A DNA stretch of 64,000 nt from Mantamonas sphyraenae (lineage: Eukaryota > CRuMs > Mantamonadidae): contig JAPMXV010000005.1 in NCBI GenBank assembly GCA_026936335.1, forward strand, positions 1-64,000. The letters are read 5' to 3'. Below are positions 30,201 to 40,446 of the stretch, in pieces. The notes beneath the pieces are model-generated. The model made no database searches. It was not told the DNA's origin and was given only the letters and a program-made list of their open reading frames with translations. Positions within the stretch are counted from its first letter, which is position 1, and each line of letters begins with the position of its first letter. A program made the translations under genes and the position numbers.

Positions 30201-32105
30201 ATGGTGCGTTTTGACATCCGCCATCTTGCCGCAGCCGCAGTCCATGCCTCTCTCACACTCCCTCGTCTCCTGCACCCCAGTCAACTTCCCAGTGGTTGCC
30301 CAGTGCCTCCCTCTCGGCCTCTCGACGGCGCAAACAGCGGACCAAGCAGGTGTCCTTCCAAACCGCCCTCAGCAAGGCTGAACACCTCCTCGAGCTCCTC
30401 GACGAGAGTCGTGCAGTTCAGCGCCAGCTGCCACACACGGTTGAGCATTGCCAAATGATCATTGAGCAGCTCCCACAAAGCGTCGACGTGCCAGCTACCT
30501 CCTCGGAGGACAGCCAGCCCAGCCCCGCCGAGCTGTACCTGCAGGCAGTCGCCGCAAACATGGAAGCCACCCTCGACAAGTGCGCAGACAACGTCTCCAA
30601 AATGAGTCTCAAGGACGGCAAGTGGCGCCTTGAGCTTCTCAACAGAGCCGAGCTGTACGAGCTGCTTCTCCTGCGTCAGCTGGTATGTTCTCCTGGCTTT
30701 CGGCAAACTCACAAGCCCATCCCCGTTGCCCGTCTCCTTGCTCACACCGTGACCCCGACTGCCTCTGACGCCACCCCCCTCCCCCTTCTCCAGAACGAGT
30801 TGAAAAACATGGTCAACTGCAAGGACAATCCCACGTTGCTCATCAGCGACCCGCTCGCTCGCGAATTCTGGAAAGACAACTTTGGTGCCGGCTGCCTCTC
30901 TGTCGACTGGTCCACATTCTACGCATGCCTGTCGGACCACGCGCAACTCGGCCAATCCGAAGCAAGCACCCTCGAGCCCACCATTGGTCCCATCCTCGGT
31001 AAGCTGGGCTCGCACACCCGCGTCCTTGTCCTCCCGCTCTCACACTCGTGCACCCATCCCCGTAGACTTCTGCTTCGACATGAACGTATCCGCCTACGAA
31101 TTCTCCATCTTTGTCCTCCTTTTCGGTCCGTTCAAGGATGCGGTGGCCAATCTGCGCCGAGTCGTGGCCCATGGCTCCTTCTTTGCCTTTATGACCTGGG
31201 AGCGTGCTGAAGTGCTACTCACAGCCAAGCCCGAGGGAACCTACATTCTGCGCTTCTCACGCAGCTCGCCCGGCGCATGGGCCATCGATGTCATGCAGCG
31301 CCACGGCCACATTCGCCACGTCCTCCACGCCCGTGAAGCCTCCTCCTCCGACTTTGTCCTTGATGCCATCGAAAGGCACACAGAAGTGTATACATATCCA
31401 TACCGCGGCTCTCTCGACGACCAATCCTCGCACGAGCAGCTTGCCGCGACCGCAGCCGCACACAATCCGTACCACGCTGCTCGCGACGACGACGCAGACG
31501 ACGACGCAGACGTTGCCTCCTCCGATCCCAGCGCTTCCTTTGAAGATAGCATCTGCGACATTTGCCTAAGCCGCCTCAAATCCACAAAGCTGCTGCCGTG
31601 TCAACATGACACCTGCAGTGCCTGCGCCTCGGCCTGGCTCCAGGAGAATCTGACGTGCCCCTTCTGCAGAGGCGAGGTCAAGGGCCTCATTGACATCGAC
31701 CGGGTAGGCCTCTCTGAAGAGCGCCGAGCTCACAACTTGGTAGCCGAGCAGGACGATCAGTCTGTGCTCACCGTCGACTTTGACGCAGAGACCACCGCCA
31801 GCGACATCCAAGCTGGCGACGTGGACACCCCCGCAGACACTGTCTTGGACGTTCGCGACCACGCCCTGCCCCAGCGGCTCTACATGGCCACCCATTTTGA
31901 CGGCACCGCTCCATTCACAGCGCAAGACCTCGTCCCAGATGAGGCCCCTGCCAAGGCCTCTTCCACAGAGAGCAGCAACCCCCAAGCCGATCCCGAACCA
32001 TCCACACAGATCCAGCCGTCTTCATTTCTCAATCACACACGCCGCGTGTCCCACTCGCTCCATCAACCTGTCCTCGACGACGACTCGTCCGACGACGAGC
32101 CGTGA
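30201..32105 (+). CDS. CBL: Cbl-like SH2/RING E3 ubiquitin ligase
   Basis: Exons 30201-30203, 30281-30682, 30794-30998 and 31066-32105 give 549 aa. The first coding exon is only the ATG, spliced at GTGCGT...CACCCCAG. The tyrosine-kinase-binding region is intact in order: a four-helix bundle (from about residue 20), an EF-hand-like part ending REFWKDNFGAG...DWSTFYACL and DMNVSAYEFSIFVLLFGPF, then an SH2 domain with FFAFMTWERAEVLL and the phosphotyrosine-binding Arg in TYILRFSRS (about R266). A C3HC4 RING starts at about residue 367: CDICLSRLK, LPCQHDTCSACASAWLQ, TCPFCRGEVKG. Cbl proteins ubiquitinate phosphotyrosine-marked receptors. Between SH2 and RING an acidic DDDADDDAD stretch occupies the usual linker-helix position. 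The C-terminus is disordered, with no UBA domain seen. Confidence 0.92.
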
Positions 32106-32129
32106 CGATGCCGATGCGTGTGCACGGTG

Positions 32130-34393
32130 CTACAGCCGCTGGCGCTTGGTGTCCGGCTGTCCATCGGTCGTGATGACACCGTCGTTTCGCATTCGCTTGT
32201 GATGCGTGTACGTCACATCCTCAATGCTCATGTTGGTCACCATGGCCTCGGCCTCGCGTTGCTCCACGTCGCTCAGCGGCACGTAGCCTGGGTACTCGTT
32301 CCCATGCGAGTCTGTGCACGAAAGCACACATGCATGGTCTTCTGGCTCGGCCGCCACCTCAAAATGCAACCGTTTTACCTTGTACAAGCCGCGATACTTA
32401 TCAAAGTCCAGCTTCTGGCGAAACTGCACTGCAAAGCCCACAATCAAATTACGAGCCACCTCGTGGTCCGTCTTGTTGCAGGCCTCCATTGCCGCCTCTG
32501 CGCTTTTGCGGTCCTTGTACACCACAAACGCAGAGCCATTGTACTCTTTTGGCACTACTTCCTTCAAATCACCAAACTGCGAAAAGAATTCAACCATCGG
32601 CTCTCGCTGAAAGTGTTCGGGCACACGCCCCACATACAGCTGCCTCGCCAGCCCTGTCACTACACCCCCCACCATCGACGGGCCCCGTTGTTGTTGCTGC
32701 TGCTGCGAATGTTGCTGCTGCGAATGCATCTGCTGGGCCACATACCCCTGTTGTTGGTGCGTCTGCCCCATCAGGGACGGCTGCTGTTGCTGGTGCTGGC
32801 CACCGCCCATCATTTGACCACCTTGACCAACATGTTGTTGTTGCTGTTGTTGCGGCTGCTGCTGCGGCTGCTGTTGCACCTGCTGCACTTGCATCTGCAT
32901 TGCACCAGCATGCGGGCCAGACCCGAGGAGTCCAGGGCCCCCGGAACTGCTTGTGCTGTTCGAGCCCGAGCTCGTGCTCGTGCTCGTGCTCGTACTACTC
33001 GTGACCATCTCATTCCCGCCTTTTCCTACTGCCGTGGTCAACAACGTGGCCACTTGCTGTTGAAACTGCTGCGGGTTTTCATCCAACAGCCGCTGCAAAT
33101 GTGGAAACTGCTGCAACAACGCTGCAATCGCTGGATTGCTCGCCACCTGCGATTTGAGCGCATTCAGCTGCTCCATCACTGCTCCTCCACCTCCACCTCC
33201 AACTACACTCCGGTTCACATTCGTGTTGCCATTTGACAACAACCCGCTGCCGCCCCCCAAACGCGGACTCATATTCCCTCCTCCACTGCCGACGTCAAAC
33301 CGTTGCGGCGAGTCCATCGATGTGCTCCCCTGGGGACTGAGGCCCAGTCCCTGCATTGCCCAGTTGCCTCCATACTGCTGAACGCCTCCCAACGACTGCG
33401 GCGACATGCTGTTGCCAAAGAGTGCCTCATTGCTGCTAGATTTCACCATGCCGCCTGCACTACCTGCTGCAGGCGCCAAATTACTACCACTCACTTGCTT
33501 TACCGCGTCCACCAGCCCGCTCAGGTTCAGCCCGGCCAGCTTCTGCATCGCCTCCGCTTTGTTCACTTCTCGCTCCTGCCGCAGCCGCTTCTGCCGCAGC
33601 GCTTCCACGTCCACCACCTCGTCGTCGTCGTCTTCATCGTCTTCGTCGTCTCCAAAATTCAATTCCAGCCTTTCCTCGTCCCCTCCGCCTCCTCCGCCAC
33701 CTCCCTGACCTGGCACGCCTCCCACGCTTTCCACGTACAGGTCCTCCAGCGTATCCAGCATCTCATGTCCAAACATCCCTGATGTCCGCCACACGCCAAT
33801 TAGCTTGTGCACCTTGCTCTGTGTGTCCGCGTGTCCCTCGTTGCATTGTCAGCGACCCACACAAGGCCTACCTCCCTCAGGAATTGTCGCGCGCACTTTC
33901 CACACCCTCGCCGCCGCTTCCCCTACCCACCACCGTCTCTTCTCCTCTCTGCCCTACCTTTTCCTTTGACGACGAATGCTTAAGCACCGTTTTCACCGTG
34001 TCCTGCAGCCGCTGTCCGAACCGCTCCTCATACGGGTCCTTGTGACGCAACCGGTGCTTGCTGTTCTTGACGATTGCGTCCACCACGTACAGCGCCGACA
34101 ACGCCGCCCCCTTGCCCGCCGCATACTTCACAAACTTTTCCACTGCGTGCACGACAAACTTGTAGTGCTATGTGCAAGCCCATGCATCGGCCCGCGTTCC
34201 ATGTGAGCCCCTTGCGTGTGTGCACGGTACAAAAACTACACACGCCGTTCCCGCTTCTCACCTTCAGCTCCTTCAGCGCCTGCGAACAGATGTCCCGCAT
34301 CTTGCTCTCCGCTACAATGGCGCCCTTGCCCCTGCCCTTTGCCAACGACGAGTGCAGCAGCCGATTAAACTCCTTCTCGTGATCCCAGCCCAT
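32130..34393 (-). CDS. SCAF8: SCAF4/SCAF8-like CID-RRM protein
   Basis: Exons 34393-34262, 34158-33958 and 33818-32130 give 673 aa; introns are 103 and 139 nt. The CTD-interacting domain is split across all three exons: FNRLLHSSLAKG, KMRDICSQALKELK, FVVHAVEKFVKYA, SALYVVDAIVKNSKH, VHKLIGVWRTSGMF. It would bind the phosphorylated C-terminal repeats of RNA polymerase II. A long Gln/Met/Ser/Gly-rich region follows. An RRM lies at about residues 503-580: RQLYVGRVPEHF, MVEFFSQFGDLKEV, NGSAFVVYKDRKSAEAAM. The end is a basic KRQRL. This CID plus RRM order is that of SCAF4/SCAF8, which control polymerase II termination at early poly(A) sites. The stop lies 24 bp from the Cbl-like stop. Confidence 0.85.
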
Positions 34394-34453
34394 CCACAAG
34401 AAACGCTTTCGTGCCGCCACCTGCGCAAGCCTGCATTTTTTTCCTTGCTCTGC

Positions 34454-37400
34454 TCACAGCTCCCACTTGTCCAACAACGATTCCAGTTGCTTCCTGTTCT
34501 TCTTTGCCTTGCGTCGCTTGGATGCGCTTCCCTTGTTCTTGTTGCTACCTGTGCTGCTCGTCAACCTCGACTCTCCTCCACGTCGGTGCCTGCTCCATTG
34601 CAGCAGCTCTTCCAACGACTCGTCCAACCTCGACAACGTGTCCTGCGTCCTTGCTTCCATCTGCCGTACACGTTCAAACCCAGGCAGCTCGTGCTGCATG
34701 CCAGGTTGGTCCTCGTCCTCGTACTCGTCCTCCTCGTCGTCCTCCTCCTCCTCGTCCTCCTCCTCATAATCCTCCTCCTCGTCGTCCTCCTCATCTCCGT
34801 CATCCTCTCCATCCTCCTCCTCATCGTCTGCTTCACCTCCAAGCAGGCGGTCGTAGAAAGACCCGTGAAAGTCGCTCGCATTCGTCACATTCAGGCCACC
34901 ATGGCTGCCACTGCTACCGTGGCTGCCTGTGCTTGCTTGCAACCCTGCTCGCTGCTGCTGCTGAGCCCGCACGTACTCGTCAAACGACAGCCGCATGTTG
35001 GCCGACATTACTTTCGCCGCGCGCACGCTCGTTTTGCCTTGCGACGCCCGCAGGCTCGCTCCTTGCTGGACTTTCTTTGCACGGATGCCTTTCAGCGTTT
35101 CCTTCAGCTCCACAATCTGCAGATCTCGAAACTCCAGATCGTGGCTCATCACTTGCAGTTTGCGCTCGTAGCTCATTGTCAGCTGCTTGATGTCCAGCTT
35201 GATCTTGTTCAGCTTGAACAGTGTCTCTTCTTTCCACTCTTCCCGCAGCACGTCCACAGCCTGGCTGTGTTCCAGCTTCAGCCGCTCCATACCCACGCGC
35301 AGCTCGGCTGCCTCACGCTCCGCCATCTCCTTCTTCTCCTTCATCTCGTCATACCGCGCACGCATTGTCGTCAACGCTTCAGCGTCTCGGCGAGCTTGCT
35401 CCAGCACTTCACTCTGCCCTTCCACCTCTGCTCTGGCCGACGCCTTGGCCGCCGCCACCGCCGCCTCTCCTGCAGACGTCGACGTCTTCTCCAGCTGCTG
35501 CGACATCGCCTTGAGCATCTGCAACACCTTGTTTTGCGACTCCTCCAGCTTGCGCTCGCTTTTCTCCAAGCTTTTGCGCGTGTTCTCTGCCTCGGTGTTT
35601 GCGGCCGCCAACCCAGCTTCCAGCCGCTTCGCCTCCTGCACTGCTTGCTCCCGAGCTTTGCTCTCCTTCTCTGCTCGCTCACGCGCATTCGCAAGCTCCG
35701 ATTCCAGCTGCTTCCTCAGCGCACGCTCCTTCTCCCACGACGCTTTGACTTCGCTCAGTTTCTCCTGCAGCACCCCCGACCGCTCCAGCGCCTCTGTCTT
35801 TTTGCCCAGCCGTTGCATCTCTCCAGACAGTGCCTTGACCTGTTCCAACACCTGTGCCTGCAGCTCCGACGACGCGTCAAAGCGACGCCCGCCCCCGCTG
35901 CTCAACGACGCAGCGCCAGATCCAGCCGACAACATGGCGCTTGAGTCGGACCGTTTCACGCCTGAGCGTCCACCTCCACTCAATCTGCTCGATCCAGACT
36001 TGCTGTTGCCCCCCGAGCCGGCACGCCGCAACGGCCGCGCTTCGTCTTCGTTCCAACTGCTGGCTGTTTGCAAGCCACCTCCACCTGCGCTGATCGGGCT
36101 CGTCTCGCGTGCGTTGCCTGCACTCCCTGCGCTGTGTACGCCTCGGCTGCGCCCTCCTTCCGAGCTTCCGCTTGCGCTGCCGCTGCTCACGTCCACGCTC
36201 AGCACAGGTCGTGCCTTGCTTCCGCCGCCTCCTTCCACGTTCGTAATCACCGAACCCTGGTCCGACGATTCGTCATCAAACACCGTTTCCACCTCGTCAG
36301 CGTCAATGGCCAGCGAATCGTCCATGCCTCCGTTCGTTTGCACCGACCACACTTTCACCGTCTTGTCCCACGAACACGACCACACCTCGTCCACAACTCC
36401 ATTTCCACCATGAGCCACCGGCGCAAGCATGTTCACAGCTCCCTTGTGTGCTTTGAACTGGCCCACGCATTCAAAGCTGCTGGCTTCCCACAGACGAATG
36501 CGCTTGTCCGTCGAGCAGCTCCACACGTACTCGTTGATCACCAGCAGCGACGTGATCCATCCCTTGTGCGGCACAACCTGTCTCAGTTGCTCTCCCGTCT
36601 ACACCCATCCGCCCGCCATGAACACACCGGCCCAAGTTCCGTGTCAGTCTTGCTGCCCGGCACGACTCGTCAAAACGCTGACGAAAAAAAATTCGCAACG
36701 GCAACCCAGCCCTTCCTACCTCCAGGTCCCACATCACCAGCGTCTTGTCTGCACCGCCACTCCAAATTGTGTCACTGTACCGTGCCATGCACAGAACGGG
36801 ACTCTTGTGTGCGCTCAGCTTGTCCACCTCGCTGCCAGTCTGCACAGAGGCACACGCGCTGTGTGTGAGCGTACGTCTTTCGCGCGCCTTCTCTCTCTCG
36901 TGCCACACCTCTTTTCCCGACCCCGCTCCTCCTTCCATCGCACATGCATCCCATCCCACACATGCCTTCTTGCATCCTCCATCGCCTTCCCCTCTGCCCA
37001 TGCACTGCACGTGCTGTGTCCACGCGTGAGTGTACCGCACCGCCGCTTACCTCTGTGTTCCAGATACGAATGCTGTTGTCGTCCGCACCACTCCACACGC
37101 GGTTGTACGCCGCCTCCACCAGGCAGCGCACCCAGTTCTCGTGGCCCTTGCATTCTTGCACCAACTGCCCACTGCTGCGGTTCCACACGCACACGCGCGC
37201 GTCCTCGCCTCCGCTGTACACCACGTCTTCCGTGCTCGAGCTCCGCAGCACCACCACGCGACCCTTGTGCGCCTCCACACGCATCTGCACGTCCGCTCCG
37301 TTGGTGTCGCTCACCACTCGAATCATGCCGTCGCTCCATCCCGTCCACACCGTGCCCGGTGCGCCCTTGGCAAGGCTGCAGGCAAACTCGTTGCGCGATT

Positions 37401-37569
37401 CTCGCACGCTGCCCACGCTCTCGCTTGTCTCTACGCTCAGTCGATGTACAGACCCGTCCCGCGACGCTCCCCACACCTCGTTTTCGTTGACACTCAGCAG
37501 CTCCCGGTATGGCACCTCTGCATCGGTTTCCCGTAGCAGATCACCCGTGATCTTTGGGGCTTTGGCCAT
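34454..37569 (-). CDS. WD40 propeller with long coiled coil
   Basis: Exons 37569-37051, 36839-36720 and 36598-34454 give 927 aa. About seven WD-like blades fill the first ~290 residues, with repeating VW(S/T)G/C...DxxIRxW patterns (NRVWSGADDNSIRIWN, TIWSGGADKTLVMWDL, YVWSCSTDKRIRLWE, EVWSCSWDKTVKVW). A Ser/Gly-rich linker leads to a long parallel coiled coil (about residues 440-700, rich in ALRKQLESELANARERAEKE-type heptads). A strongly acidic block of mostly D/E and a basic KRRKAKKNRK C-terminus follow. I do not recognise an orthologue. The design suggests a scaffold on cytoskeleton or membranes. It lies 60 bp upstream of the SCAF-like gene and 102 bp downstream of Miro on the same strand. 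Confidence 0.78.
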
Positions 37570-37671
37570 CGCGTGTCGTGTCCCTTTTCGTTGCTTCCCC
37601 CTGCGCTACAGCGCAAGGTCATTGTTGTGCTTCATTCCTCATGTGGGCGACATGCCCTTCCACCCTCTCTC

Positions 37672-40382
37672 TCACAGCAGCTCAGGCTCCTCCTCTCCCC
37701 CTTCGCTTCCACTCAGCCACCAGTACCCGGCTCCGGCTGCCGCCACCAAACCCAGTCCGCCCAGGGTCCATGCCCACCCGCTGCCCGACCTACTCTTGTT
37801 CGTGGCCACCGATGCGTCTGACTTCACCTTGCCCTTGCCCTTCTTCGTCTTCCTGCCCTTCGAGCTGCCAGCTTCGTCGTCGCTGTCCGCCACGTCCTCG
37901 TTCTCATCCAACGCGTGCTGTGCCGTCACGTCCGCCGCCTTTGGCGGCTGAGTGTCCTTGCTCGAGCTGTTTGGTTGCACCAGGCTCAGCCGCTGCACAA
38001 CCATCGTCAACAGCTCCTGCAGGAACTCGGTGTGGTTGTCCTTGGCCGTTCCCTGCAGCGACAGCGTCTCGCTCGCCACCTTGAACCGTGCGTCAAACGC
38101 CTCGTCGATTGCCCTCAGCTGTTTGTTGTCTTCGGGCTTGCCGCTCACCAGGTCGCTCTTGTTCAGCATCAGCAGGGCCGGCACATTCTTGCTGTCCAGC
38201 GTCTTGCCCTCCTTGCCCTCGTACAGCTGCTCCAGAGCTTTCCACGCATACTGCACCGAGTCGTCGTCAAAAGGATCGACCAGCACAAGGACCATGTCCA
38301 CGCTCGCCAGTTCCCGCTCAGAGTCTGTAAGCTCGTTCACGTCGCCGTACACCTGCATTGTCAGCGCCGTGTCGTACATGCTCGTGGTGGCAGGCACCAT
38401 CACTGTGCAGTAGCTACGATCCAGCTCCTTCGACACAGGGATGTTCAGCGCCCAGTTGAGCAGCGACGACTTGCCCGCCCCGGAGCCGCCCACCACAGCC
38501 GCCTTCATGTGTGTGCGCCGCTTCGACGCGCTCAGCTTGCCGGTTTCTTTGCTGCGCGGCAGGCTGGGGCGTACGCTCGTCTCCAAATCGATGCAACCCA
38601 AGTGAGCCAGTGCCTGGCACGCGCGCTCCCAGTCCTCAGCCAGCAGCCGCATCCACATGCTCAGCCAGCCGTCCTTCACCACACGGCTCTTCAGAGTCTG
38701 CACATACCCAGCCGGAAAGTCCTTGGGTGCAATGTCCACCTCCGACACGGCGAAAAGAGCGTTCATGCGGTCCTTGGACATCGTAGCCTTCTTCCTGCCT
38801 TTGGAAGCGCTGCTGGCACGTGCTGAAAACAGGTCCGTCAGCAGATCGATTCCTTTGTCGGTGAAGCAGGCCACCTGCGTCGGATCGTCCATCTGCAGGT
38901 TGCTCGGCCGCATAAAGTCCTCGTCCAGCTCCAGGTCGTCGTTGTACCCAAAGCGGCGCAGGATGGCCCACACCGTTTCCATGCGCCCATGTTTGATAAA
39001 CGTGGTGTTCAGGTAGATGAACCCGTGCAGCGTCATCATGCCGTCCACCAAGCCGCGGTGGCCATCGCCGCTTTGCAGCTCCGACACTGTCTTTTTGACG
39101 CTCTGCAGCTCCGTAGGCTTAAGCGGCACCTTGAAGCAGGTCAGCTGAAAGTCCGACAATTCGTCATCGTTCAACAGGCTGTCGTGATCCTTGTCACACA
39201 GATTGAACACACGTGTGAGGGCTGTCACAGCACGCTCCGTCAGCTTTTGCTCCGAGCTGTCGTACAGCGGTGCCGTCGGGTGGATCACAGCCTTGACTGC
39301 GTAGTAAAACACCTCGTGGACGTTGTTGCCCGTGTGCACAGAGCACTCCACGCACGTTTCGATTTCCTGGTGTTGTGGGCGAGGGGCCAACTGCGTGTGA
39401 GCGTGCTTTTCCTCTTCTTGCAGTGCTCCATGCCGCCGCTTCGTCTGCACTCACCTTGTACTCCATCATGAGTGGCATGATGCGCTCCTGCAGCTGCTGC
39501 GGCATGCCCTTGTCCTGTTCATCCTCGGTACGCTTGTCAATCTTGTTGCCGACCAACAGCACGGGTCCCTGCAACATCCAGCCACACATGGCAAGCAACA
39601 GGTGTGTCAGTGACCGCCACACTGCGTGTCCACCCAGTCCACGCGCCACAACCGCCGCGTGGGCATCCCGCTGTGCGCGTGCGCACGTGAAAAAGCAACT
39701 CGCGAAAATGCCCCGACCCACTCGCGCACGTGATCAACCTACCCCCGTGCCCTTCGACGTCAGCAGCGGCAGCCAGTAGGAGCTGACGCGCTCAAACGTT
39801 TGGTTGTCTGTGACGTCGTAGACCACACAGTAGATGTCTGCCTCCTTGATGGCCTTGAGAATGGCCTCTTCGTCTTCCGTAGGCGCTGCGCATGTTTCCT
39901 TCGCGTCAGCACCCCACACTGTTGGCTCTCTCTCTCTGAGCACATGTGTCCACCCAGCCTGCACGAACAAGCACAAACACACACACAGTCGCGTCGCGTC
40001 CCGTAACCCGTCCGCACTCACCTGCACTGTCCCGGATGATTGCGCCGACGCTGTTGCGTGCCGTTTCCAGCGGAAGCGGTTCCGCCACCTTGGGCAGGTT
40101 CTCCTTCACCGTTGCGTTGTTGCGCATGTACTCCACCAACGAGGTCTTGCCCACGCCCTCTGTGTGACCACGTGTGCGCCCGTGTGTGCGTGTGTGGACG
40201 GCGTGCACGTGTCCATGCGTGTGCGTGTGCGCGGGTGGGTGAATGTCAGCACGACGAACACGCACGCCAAATTCCAAATTCCGCTCCCACCCCATGCCCA
40301 ACCCCACCCAAAAGCCAAACCTACCATCACCCAGCATCAAAATGCGCACACGGCCCAGTTCATCGCGTCCCTTGACTCGCAT
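37672..40382 (-). CDS. RHOT1: Miro, mitochondrial Rho GTPase
   Basis: Five exons (40382-40325, 40159-40022, 39885-39743, 39568-39455, 39366-37672) join in frame to 715 aa. The first GTPase domain has the P-loop GDEGVGKTSL, CVVYDVTDNQTFERV and LLVGNKID, ending in the family signature EIETCVECSVHTGNNVHEVF and AVIHPTAPLYD. An EF-hand (RVFNLCDKDHDSLLNDDEL) and a second helical EF-hand unit follow. The C-terminal GTPase domain has AAVVGGSGAGKSSLLNWAL and LMLNKSDL. A C-terminal tail anchor (WTLGGLGLVAAAGAGYWWL) places it in the outer mitochondrial membrane. Miro links mitochondria to motors and to ER contacts in a calcium-dependent way. A charged Lys/Asp/Glu insert of ~60 residues precedes the anchor. 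Confidence 0.95.
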
Positions 40383-40446
40383 AGTTTGAGCTTTTTCAGT
40401 TCGGAGTGCGGCCGCGGTCGCAGCCAACACACTCATCCCATCAAGC
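40383..40446. promoter_or_regulatory. Divergent Miro/CCDC146 promoter, 64 bp
   Basis: Two divergent start codons are only 64 bp apart. The short interval has a pyrimidine-rich TTTTTC stretch and a NotI-like GCGGCCGC core, but no TATA element. The shared promoter is inferred from spacing alone. Confidence 0.45.
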
